NCBI GenBank assembly: GCA_009775605.1
Contig: VSPV01000137.1
Span: 1 to 6,172 of the forward strand
Source: Paramuribaculum sp.
Lineage (GTDB): Bacteria > Bacteroidota > Bacteroidia > Bacteroidales > Muribaculaceae
Direction of reading: 5' to 3'
Length of the DNA stretch: 6,172 nt
Below the pieces are notes generated by a model, which worked only from the letters and a program-made list of their open reading frames with translations, was not told where the DNA came from and searched no databases. Of the stretch, positions 1 to 5,794 are shown piece after piece (position 1 is the first letter of the stretch; each line of letters begins with the position of its first letter). Made by a program: the position numbers and the translations under genes.

Positions 1-382
1 GCGGGATGGCCGGCCCGGGGTTGCCGCCGGGATTGGCTCCCGAATTGCCCGGACGCACATTGCCTATGTTGATTACCGGACCGGGATTGCCGCCGTTCCA
101 CTGGGGCGGACGTGAGTGCGGCGGCCGCGGAGCAGGCGCCCATGATGGCGGGTAATAATTGCCGGGATAACCCCAGTTGCCTGACCATCCGGGGCCCGAC
201 AGCGTAGGCCACCAGTTGTTGAATATGCCGTTTCCGTAATAACCGTCGCCATAGTAACCGCCGTCGTAGTAAGGATCGGAGTCGATGGCTGTGCCCCACA
301 TCACGTCGCACCCCTGGACCAGAAGTCCCGAGGCCGTGACAGCTGCGGCCGCCATAATCTTTTTCAGGACATGACGTTTCAT
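1..382 (-). CDS. Putative Gly/Tyr/Trp/Pro-rich lipoprotein, partial (C-terminus beyond left edge)
   Basis: An open frame of 127 codons starts at ATG 382-380 and runs off the left edge without a stop. The N-terminus is a lipoprotein signal peptide: basic MKRHVLKK, a short hydrophobic stretch, then a lipobox-like VQGC with the predicted acylated Cys at residue 25. Only one acidic residue (Asp26) follows the Cys, so the acidic export signal known from surface lipoproteins of Bacteroidetes is not evident, and surface or periplasmic location is undecided. The mature part has low complexity: Tyr/Gly/Asp-rich (about 33-50), then Trp/Pro/Asn-rich (about 51-100), then Asn-Pro-Gly repeats up to the edge. 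I see no catalytic motif and do not recognise a family. The start is preceded by an A/T-rich leader with no Shine-Dalgarno. It is divergent from the outer-membrane beta-barrel gene. The lipoprotein call is fairly sure; the function is unknown. Confidence 0.72.
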   Translation of the reverse strand, partial: MKRHVLKKIMAAAAVTASGLLVQGCDVMWGTAIDSDPYYDGGYYGDGYYGNGIFNNWWPTLSGPGWSGNWGYPGNYYPPSWAPAPRPPHSRPPQWNGGNPGPVINIGNVRPGNSGANPGGNPGPAIP

Positions 383-651
383 AGTCGAATTTCTTTATGT
401 AATTAAGACGCCGGCGGGGCGGAAAAAGTTTGGCTCCGACACTGTTAAATAAATCTGATACAAAGGCGGCCACACCCTCCCGGAAACGCTCTTAACATTT
501 TTTTTTGAGAGAATCCTGAAGCGTGGTTAAACCAAATCTAACTTTTATAGTCAATTTTTTTGTGAATTAGTTTTAACAGCATGGTTTCCCGGCCGACCGA
601 TGGCCCGTGAACCTCGCTTAGATTAAAAATCAAACCAAACCGAACAGATTT
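383..651. other. Divergent intergenic region, A/T-rich, no gene seen
   Basis: These 269 bases lie between two divergent genes and should hold both promoters. They are clearly richer in A/T than the flanking genes and contain T-tracts of nine (498-506) and seven (555-561). On the plus strand, two 7-of-8 matches to the Bacteroides -7 consensus TAnnTTTG occur: TAACTTTT at 539-546 and TAGTTTTA at 568-575. Neither has a TTTG at the expected -33 spacing, so the promoter of the beta-barrel gene is not resolved. No convincing small open frame, riboswitch or hairpin was seen. Confidence 0.55.
533..540 (-). promoter_or_regulatory. Candidate -7 promoter element (TAGATTTG) for the lipoprotein gene
   Basis: The minus strand reads TAGATTTG, an exact match to the Bacteroides sigma-ABfr -7 consensus TAnnTTTG. 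It would give a leader of about 145 nt before the lipoprotein start at 382. No TTTG sits at the usual -33 distance; the nearest TTG (minus strand, 554-552) is only 11 nt upstream. The surrounding DNA is A/T-rich, so chance matches are not rare. This is a candidate only. Confidence 0.33.
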
Positions 652-3453
652 ATGAGAGGGACAATTACCGCTCTGATGCTTCTTTGCTCCATAGCCGGAG
701 CCCTTGCCGCCAATATCCGGGGCAAGGTGACCGACACTGCGGGCGAACCGATGATGCAGGCTACCGTGAGGCTTCTTGCCGCAAAGGATTCCACGTATAT
801 AAATGGTCTGAAAACCAAAAACGACGGCAGCTTCGTGCTTGCCGGCGTGAAATCAGGCAAATACATTGTGGAGGCTTCCTATCTTGGCTATAACAATACG
901 TTTGTAGACGTTACGGTGGGTTCCGCCAATGTTAATCTGAAGCCCATAGTGCTCAACGAGTCGTCAATCATGCTCCAGGAAGTGAGCGTGACAGGCGTGA
1001 AGACGCAGATAAAGGTATCGGAGGACACGGTGGAATATAACGCCGACTCTTACAAGACGCAGCCCAACGCCGTGGTTGAGGACCTGCTGAAACGCCTGCC
1101 CGGCGTGGAGGTGGACTCCGACGGTAAAATCACCGCCAACGGTAAGGAAGTCAGCAAGATATTGATTGACGGCAAAGAGTTTTTCAGTGATGACCCCAAG
1201 GTGGCATCGAAAAACCTTCCCGTGGAGATGATAGAGAAGCTGCAGGTGGTTGACCGCAAGAGCGACCTGGCCCGTCTGACCGGCGTGGACGACGGCGAGG
1301 ATGAGACCGTGATCAATCTTTCGGTGAAGAAGAATATGAAGAACGGTTATTTCGGAACCATCGAAGGCGGATATGGCACCGACAAACGCTATCTCGGCAC
1401 ATTCAATGTCAACAAGTTCTGGGGCGACAACCAGGTGACGCTTCTGGGCAATTTCAACAATGTGAACCAGCTCGGCTTCACCGACAGCAACGGCAACCGT
1501 TTCCGCCGCTTCGGAGGCACCAACGGCATAAATGTGTCGCAGGCCTTCGGCGTGAACTTCAATGTGGGCAACAAAGAGATATTCCGCGTGGGAGGTAACG
1601 TGATGTACAGCCACTCCGACCGCACTTCGCTCATGAAACGCGAACGTCAGTACCTCTTCCCCGACTCATCATCATGGTCGACATCCGGACAGGACAACCG
1701 CAACCGCGGCCATAACATACGCGCCGACTTCCGCATACAGTGGAACCCCGACTCGTTCAACACCATTGAAATCCGGCCCAATATCTCCTACAACATGAGC
1801 AACACCGAGAGCCTCGACTCAACGCTGCTCCGCGCCGGCGACGCCCTGCGCTCGCCCGTGAACCGCTCGTTCAACACTTCCGATTCCAAAGGTCACTCCA
1901 TAGAATTCGGACTGAATTTCATCTATAATCATAAATTCCGCAGCCGTCCCGGACGCTCATTCTCCATTCAGGCGCGCTACGGACACTCCAACGTGCGCGA
2001 GGACGAGACATCCTATTCGCTCAACCGCTTCTTCATGCTCAACGACTCCATCGACCTCTACGACCAGCTGCAGGACAACCACACATGGAGCGACAATGTA
2101 AACTCACGCATAAGCTGGACCGAACCGATAGGCGACGTGAAAAACGGCAACTTCCTCACCGCTTCTTACCGCATACAGTACCGCTGGAACAATTCCGACA
2201 AAATCGTGGACTATCATCCGGTGATTCCCGGCATTGACGGAGGCATGCCCGAACTCGATTACTCTCAGATACTCTATGCCGACAGCCTGAGCAACCGTTT
2301 CCGCAACGATTACTTCAACCAGGACATTCGCCTGGGCTTCAAGCATGTGTCGAAAACCCACAATCTCGACGTGGGTATGTCGCTGGTTCCCTCGATGCTC
2401 AAAAGCATCAATCTTATCAACGATGCCAAGAACATCCCTTCGCGCTGGGTGTGGAACGTGGCCCCCTATATGCGCTACCGCTTCAAGATAAGCCGCACCA
2501 GTTCGTTTAATGTTGACTACCGCGCGCGTTCCTCACAGCCTTCGGTGACACAGCTGCAGCCGGTCGACGACGTTTCCGACCCCCTCAACATCGTGAGAGG
2601 TAATCCTGAGCTGAAGCCCACGTTCAGCCACAACATGAACATACGCTATCAGAACTTCAACGCCGAAAACCAGCGCTCGATAATGGTGATGACCAACTGG
2701 AGCCTCACCCAGAATTCGATAGTGTCGCGCACCACCTTCAACAGCCTTACCGGCGGTCGCCTCACGGAATACGTGAACGTGAACGGCGTGTGGAACGGAA
2801 ACCTGATGGCCATGTACTCGCAGCCTCTGCGCAACAAAGCCTGGCAGGTGAGCCTCCACACATTCAACCGCATATCGCGCACCATAGGCTACAACAACGG
2901 AGAGGAAAACCGAAGCACCTCCCTCAACGTAAGCTTCATGCCCTCGATTGCATTCCGTCCGTCCAACCTGGAATTCGAGCTGCGTCCCCGCTACAGCCTC
3001 CAGCACACTGTCAACAGCCTCAAGTCGAGCGGCAACATGAACGTGCACAGCTACGGAGGCTCATTCCACGCCTACTACTATACTCCGATAGGCATAGTCC
3101 TTGACTCGGATCTCAACTATTCCGCAACCAAGGGTTACTCCAACGGCTACGATACCCACCAGTGGCTGTGGAACGCCTCCATCTCCTATCAGACACTGCG
3201 CGACCGTTCGCTCACATTTGCCGTTAAAGCCTACGACCTTCTGCAGCAGCGCAGCAGCATCTCGCGCTCTGTTACCGCCAACTATATCGACGATACCCGC
3301 TACAACAATCTCACCCGTTACTTTATGTTCACGGTAAGTTACCGCTTCAACACCTTCGGCAAGGGCAACCGTCCTTCCGACCGTAACGGATTCGGCGGCC
3401 CCGGCGGTCCCGGCGGCGGTCCCGGCAGAGGCGGCCGTCCTCCACGCTTCTGA
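652..3453 (+). CDS. Outer-membrane beta-barrel protein, TonB-dependent-receptor-like, with carboxypeptidase-regulatory-like N-domain
   Basis: This 933-residue protein is probably exported to the outer membrane. A signal peptide spans residues 1-20 (hydrophobic core ALMLLCSIAGALAA, cleavage probably before Asn21). Residues 21 to about 103 form a carboxypeptidase-regulatory-like/CNA-B-type domain, with the typical IRGKVTDTAGEP opening and DGSF..GVKSGKY core. Residues about 107-225 resemble a TonB-receptor plug: VVEDLLKRLPGVEVDSDGKI, then ILIDGKEFF and VIDRKSD-like IEKLQVVDRKSD. From about 230 to 902, alternating aromatic and polar segments fit a beta-barrel of the Bacteroidetes OMP_b-brl_3 type, ending in an aromatic strand (YFMFTVSYRF). 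A Gly/Pro/Arg-rich tail (903-933) follows and ends in Phe. No TonB box is obvious, and no SusD-like gene lies next to it, so it is not a standard SusCD pair; substrate unknown. The start has the only good signal peptide and no Shine-Dalgarno. An intrinsic terminator follows 45 bp after the stop. Family confidence is high, substrate none. Confidence 0.9.
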   Translation: MRGTITALMLLCSIAGALAANIRGKVTDTAGEPMMQATVRLLAAKDSTYINGLKTKNDGSFVLAGVKSGKYIVEASYLGYNNTFVDVTVGSANVNLKPIVLNESSIMLQEVSVTGVKTQIKVSEDTVEYNADSYKTQPNAVVEDLLKRLPGVEVDSDGKITANGKEVSKILIDGKEFFSDDPKVASKNLPVEMIEKLQVVDRKSDLARLTGVDDGEDETVINLSVKKNMKNGYFGTIEGGYGTDKRYLGTFNVNKFWGDNQVTLLGNFNNVNQLGFTDSNGNRFRRFGGTNGINVSQAFGVNFNVGNKEIFRVGGNVMYSHSDRTSLMKRERQYLFPDSSSWSTSGQDNRNRGHNIRADFRIQWNPDSFNTIEIRPNISYNMSNTESLDSTLLRAGDALRSPVNRSFNTSDSKGHSIEFGLNFIYNHKFRSRPGRSFSIQARYGHSNVREDETSYSLNRFFMLNDSIDLYDQLQDNHTWSDNVNSRISWTEPIGDVKNGNFLTASYRIQYRWNNSDKIVDYHPVIPGIDGGMPELDYSQILYADSLSNRFRNDYFNQDIRLGFKHVSKTHNLDVGMSLVPSMLKSINLINDAKNIPSRWVWNVAPYMRYRFKISRTSSFNVDYRARSSQPSVTQLQPVDDVSDPLNIVRGNPELKPTFSHNMNIRYQNFNAENQRSIMVMTNWSLTQNSIVSRTTFNSLTGGRLTEYVNVNGVWNGNLMAMYSQPLRNKAWQVSLHTFNRISRTIGYNNGEENRSTSLNVSFMPSIAFRPSNLEFELRPRYSLQHTVNSLKSSGNMNVHSYGGSFHAYYYTPIGIVLDSDLNYSATKGYSNGYDTHQWLWNASISYQTLRDRSLTFAVKAYDLLQQRSSISRSVTANYIDDTRYNNLTRYFMFTVSYRFNTFGKGNRPSDRNGFGGPGGPGGGPGRGGRPPRF
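3394..3423 (+). repeat. Short in-frame GGCGGtCCC repeat encoding a Gly-Pro tail
   Basis: Three imperfect in-frame units (GGCGGCCCC, GGCGGTCCC, GGCGGCGGTCCC) encode GGP, GGP and GGGP near the C-terminus of the beta-barrel protein. The tail lies after the last predicted barrel strand, so its length could vary without harming the barrel. Similar Gly/Pro tails are familiar in this protein family. The repeat is very short. Confidence 0.5.
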
Positions 3454-3498
3454 TAAATGCCCTTCCCTCCCTCGATTTAATAAATAAGGATAAGCTTT

Positions 3499-3548
3499 AA
3501 AAGTCCGTTTCCGCATGCTGAGGCAGCTAAAGGAAACGGACTTTTTTT
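3499..3548 (+). terminator. Rho-independent terminator after the beta-barrel gene
   Basis: A perfect 14-bp inverted repeat pairs AAAAGTCCGTTTCC (3499-3512) with GGAAACGGACTTTT (3532-3545). The right arm merges into a run of seven T (3542-3548). The 19-nt loop can fold a further small stem (GCTG 3517-3520 with CAGC 3524-3527). It lies 45 bp after the beta-barrel stop codon and before the kinase gene, so it should separate the two transcripts. The T-run favours termination of plus-strand transcription. Confidence 0.92.
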
Positions 3549-3569
3549 CTATTTGTGCCGAAAAAATTA

Positions 3570-3577
3570 TATTTTTG
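3570..3577 (+). promoter_or_regulatory. Probable -7 promoter element (TATTTTTG) of the kinase gene
   Basis: TATTTTTG matches the Bacteroides -7 consensus TAnnTTTG exactly. Transcription would start near 3584, leaving a leader of roughly 30 nt before ATG 3613. A TTTG at 3552-3555 lies upstream, but its 14-nt spacing is shorter than the roughly 19 nt usual for the -33 element, so that half is uncertain. The position right after a terminator, and before a gene that otherwise has no promoter, supports the call. Confidence 0.6.
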
Positions 3578-3612
3578 TCAACACCAAAATCCACTATAGG
3601 AAACGTCACGCC

Positions 3613-4305
3613 ATGAAAGATAAGAATACCTCCCCGGAGACAGCGCCGACAGCTGCCGGCAACAACAATATAGTGATAACCATAGGCCGCTCGTTCGGGA
3701 GCGGCGGCCGCGTGCTCGGCCGCAAGCTGGCCGATGCCTTCGGATTCAGCTATTATGACAAGGAGCTGCTGAGCGAGGCTGCCAAGCGTGCGGGCGTGAG
3801 CCGGGAGTTTTTCGAGAAGAGCGACGAGCGGTTTCCGTCGTTTTTCAACGGTATTTTCTCGTTTGCCTTCGGCATGAGCCCCACAAGCTATTTCACCGGC
3901 CCCACGGCCATAAGCGACGACAGCCTTTACCGCGCCCAGAGCGATTTCATCCACTCGCTTGCCGAAAAGGATTCGTGTGTGATAGTGGGCCGCAGCTCTG
4001 ATTACGTGCTGCGCGATTTCCCCCGCACCGTCAATATTTTCGTGCATGCTCCGGAGGATGTGTGCGCGCGTCGTATAAGGGACCGCGACCCCGACGCTCC
4101 GACTCTTGAAAAAGCCCGCGCCAAGGCCGCACGCATCAATAAACTGCGTTCGAACTATTACAATTTCTATACCGACAAGACGTGGGGTGCCGCGTCAAGC
4201 TACGACCTGACATTCGACACATCCCTTCTGACAATGGACCAGATTGTGGAAGTGGTGGCTCACTACATCAGGCTGCGTTTCCCCGACGCCTTGAAGGCGA
4301 AGTGA
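3613..4305 (+). CDS. Cytidylate kinase-like family protein (Cytidylate_kin2 type)
   Basis: This 230-residue protein resembles the cytidylate-kinase-like P-loop family, presumed cytoplasmic and using ATP to phosphorylate a nucleotide; the true substrate is not established by the sequence. After a polar N-terminal extension (1-18) comes ITIGRSFGSGGRVLGRKLA (23-40), the family's glycine loop, then YYDKELL (47-53). VIVGRSSDYVLRD (123-135), a basic segment ARRIRDRD (152-159) and NYYNFYTDKTWG (181-192) followed by YDLTFDTS (197-204) are further family hallmarks. The loop lacks the canonical Walker Lys-Ser/Thr, having Gly-Arg instead; this is usual for this family as I know it. The reading frame continues upstream to a TTG at 3553, but ATG 3613 is preferred: the extension would lie upstream of the predicted transcription start and begins next to a terminator. 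The 3' end overlaps the opposing DUF308-like gene by 38 bp. It is not the main housekeeping Cmk. Confidence 0.85.
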   Translation: MKDKNTSPETAPTAAGNNNIVITIGRSFGSGGRVLGRKLADAFGFSYYDKELLSEAAKRAGVSREFFEKSDERFPSFFNGIFSFAFGMSPTSYFTGPTAISDDSLYRAQSDFIHSLAEKDSCVIVGRSSDYVLRDFPRTVNIFVHAPEDVCARRIRDRDPDAPTLEKARAKAARINKLRSNYYNFYTDKTWGAASSYDLTFDTSLLTMDQIVEVVAHYIRLRFPDALKAK

Positions 4306-4834
4306 CAAGCATGCGCTGAAGCGCCCAGTTGAGGGCTGCGCTCACGAGCAGTATGCCTGTGAGCAGTACCACCACGGAGTTCATGGTGCGCACCGTGGTG
4401 CAGAGAATCACCACGCCTGCCCCTATGAGCACTACCGGAATTATGTAGAAGCCGAAAGGCATGGCGAACGGCTTGCTGAGCCATGCCATGAGCACAATCT
4501 CGTAGATACCGTAGAGAATCAGCACCGCAGCGAAGAGATAGGCTATCAGCCCCACGAAGAAACCGGGCTGCACCACCATCCACACACCGAAAGCGATGCA
4601 TCCTATGGATGCGACTACCGACGAGCCGGTGGCGCGGCGGCATTGGGTGCCGTCGCCGCAGTCGCGTTTTTCCATAAATCCGGAAATGAGGTTATAGATG
4701 CCTGGAATTATGAACATAAGTCCGACGGCTATTACAATCCACGAAAGGATGTCAAGGCGTGCGTGCCATACAATCATAAGTATGCCCACCAGTGCTGTAA
4801 GGAAGATGGTGAGCCAGGAAGTGCTTGAGCGCAT
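4268..4834 (-). CDS. DUF308/HdeD-like six-helix membrane protein
   Basis: This 188-residue, very hydrophobic protein has about six membrane segments (roughly 7-23, 28-53, 70-88, 92-117, 127-145, 151-171) in three hairpin pairs. That layout and the Gly-rich helices with short turns resemble the DUF308/HdeD family of inner-membrane proteins. HdeD in E. coli is linked to acid resistance, but no function can be transferred here. The loop between helices 2 and 3 is polar and holds two cysteines (59 and 65) in CGDGTQC. The C-terminal tail is basic (SRRRG), which would favour a cytoplasmic end. Start ATG 4834-4832 follows the menA stop by 57 bp on the same strand, without a clear promoter between them, so co-transcription with menA is likely. 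Its last 38 bp overlap the 3' end of the kinase gene on the opposite strand. Family call fairly sure; role unknown. Confidence 0.78.
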   Translation of the reverse strand: MRSSTSWLTIFLTALVGILMIVWHARLDILSWIVIAVGLMFIIPGIYNLISGFMEKRDCGDGTQCRRATGSSVVASIGCIAFGVWMVVQPGFFVGLIAYLFAAVLILYGIYEIVLMAWLSKPFAMPFGFYIIPVVLIGAGVVILCTTVRTMNSVVVLLTGILLVSAALNWALQRMLVTSPSRRRGNAA

Positions 4835-4891
4835 AGTTGTAAACGTTAGTTTATACTAATACGCCGCGGAAGCCGGGATTGTTCGCGGAAA

Positions 4892-5794
4892 TCAGGCCAG
4901 CAGGGCCAGCATCACGGAATAGAGTAGAATAAGGACGGCCGTCATGCCGAGGAGGGGTGTGAGCGCGGCCCCGGTGCGACTTCCCATAGCCATGCAGATT
5001 CCTCCTGATGCCGCCAGATAGACAGCAGGCACGGCGAGTGCCCAGGGGGATATGGCAGCCCAGACGATCCACATGAGGGCCACGGCGGCAAGCGCGTTGG
5101 CTGCATAGAGGCCGCGGGAGAGCGTCGGGCCGAGAAGGATGGCGAGGGTTGTCTTGCCCACGGCGCGGTCGTCGGCTGCGTCGCGGTAGTTGTTTACAAT
5201 CAGCACATTTGCTGTCATCAGGCCTATGGCAACGGATGATGCCGCCACCGTGGCTGTGAAATATCCCGTCTGGAGATAGAAGGTGAGGTTTACGGGTACA
5301 ATGCCGAAGAACACCACGACGGCTACTTCGCCCATGGCGTGGCGCGAAAGCGGGTATGGGCCTGCGCTGTAGGCAAGTGCTCCCAGAGCCGTGACCGCAC
5401 CGACAATCAGTAGCCACCATCCTCCGAAAGCTATCAGCGACAATCCTATGCAGCAGGCCACGCCGAGAGTGGCGAATGTGGCCACGAGCATGGCGCGCGG
5501 GGTGATGTCGCCTTCGGTCACGCCGCGTCGCGGCCCTTCGCGCCCGGGACGGTCGAGGCCGTCGCGGTAATCGTAGTATTCATTGGCGAAGTTGGAGGCA
5601 ATCTGGGCGAGTACGGCGAATGCCAGACACAGTAGCGCCGGCACCAGGCGTGACGCCCCGTAAAGCGAGGCAAGTCCCCAGGCCGCTATCACGCCGGCCA
5701 CGGATACCGGGAGGGTGCGCAGCCGCATGGCCTCTATCCACGATTTTATTCTCGACGGATGGCCTGTGGGTTCCGCGCTTTCAGACATTTTCAT
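4892..5794 (-). CDS. menA: 1,4-dihydroxy-2-naphthoate polyprenyltransferase (MenA)
   Basis: MenA is an inner-membrane UbiA-family prenyltransferase that joins 1,4-dihydroxy-2-naphthoate to a polyprenyl diphosphate, giving demethylmenaquinone, the step before the final methylation to menaquinone. The 300-residue protein has both aspartate-rich motifs that bind the Mg-diphosphate: NEYYDYRDGLD (71-81; Asn71, Asp75, Asp81) and NNYRDAADDRAVGKTTLA (201-218; Asp205, Asp209). The second motif with GK(T)TLA is typical of MenA rather than UbiA. About eight or nine hydrophobic helices surround them, and the length fits the family. Start: ATG 5794-5792 overlaps the TGA of the upstream gene as ATGA, the usual sign of translational coupling. 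In-frame alternatives are ATG 5818 (8 residues longer) and ATG 5788 (2 shorter). The DUF308-like gene follows after 57 bp. No other men genes are in the window. Confidence 0.93.
   Translation of the reverse strand: MKMSESAEPTGHPSRIKSWIEAMRLRTLPVSVAGVIAAWGLASLYGASRLVPALLCLAFAVLAQIASNFANEYYDYRDGLDRPGREGPRRGVTEGDITPRAMLVATFATLGVACCIGLSLIAFGGWWLLIVGAVTALGALAYSAGPYPLSRHAMGEVAVVVFFGIVPVNLTFYLQTGYFTATVAASSVAIGLMTANVLIVNNYRDAADDRAVGKTTLAILLGPTLSRGLYAANALAAVALMWIVWAAISPWALAVPAVYLAASGGICMAMGSRTGAALTPLLGMTAVLILLYSVMLALLA

Noticed and set aside
964..1614. Minus-strand open frame of 216 codons inside the barrel gene
   Set aside because: Antisense shadow rich in His, Val and Ala with no recognisable domain; the plus-strand frame is a well-supported protein.
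3553..3612. TTG start giving the kinase 20 extra N-terminal residues
   Set aside because: The TTG lies upstream of the likely -7 element and just after the terminator, so it would not be in the mRNA; the extra residues do not resemble the family.
3061..4047. Long minus-strand open frame of 328 codons spanning the barrel end and kinase start
   Set aside because: It crosses the terminator and promoter region, lies antisense to two genes with clear family signatures, and its composition (many Ala, Val, His, Gly) is typical of a reverse-frame shadow of G+C-rich codons.
4863..4888. Weak inverted repeat CCGCG...CGCGG between menA and the DUF308-like gene
   Set aside because: Only 5 bp with a 15-nt loop and no T-run on either strand; not a credible terminator.
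4851..5420. Second minus-strand frame of 189 codons overlapping menA
   Set aside because: Arg/His/Pro-rich out-of-frame translation of menA, which has both catalytic motifs intact in its own frame.
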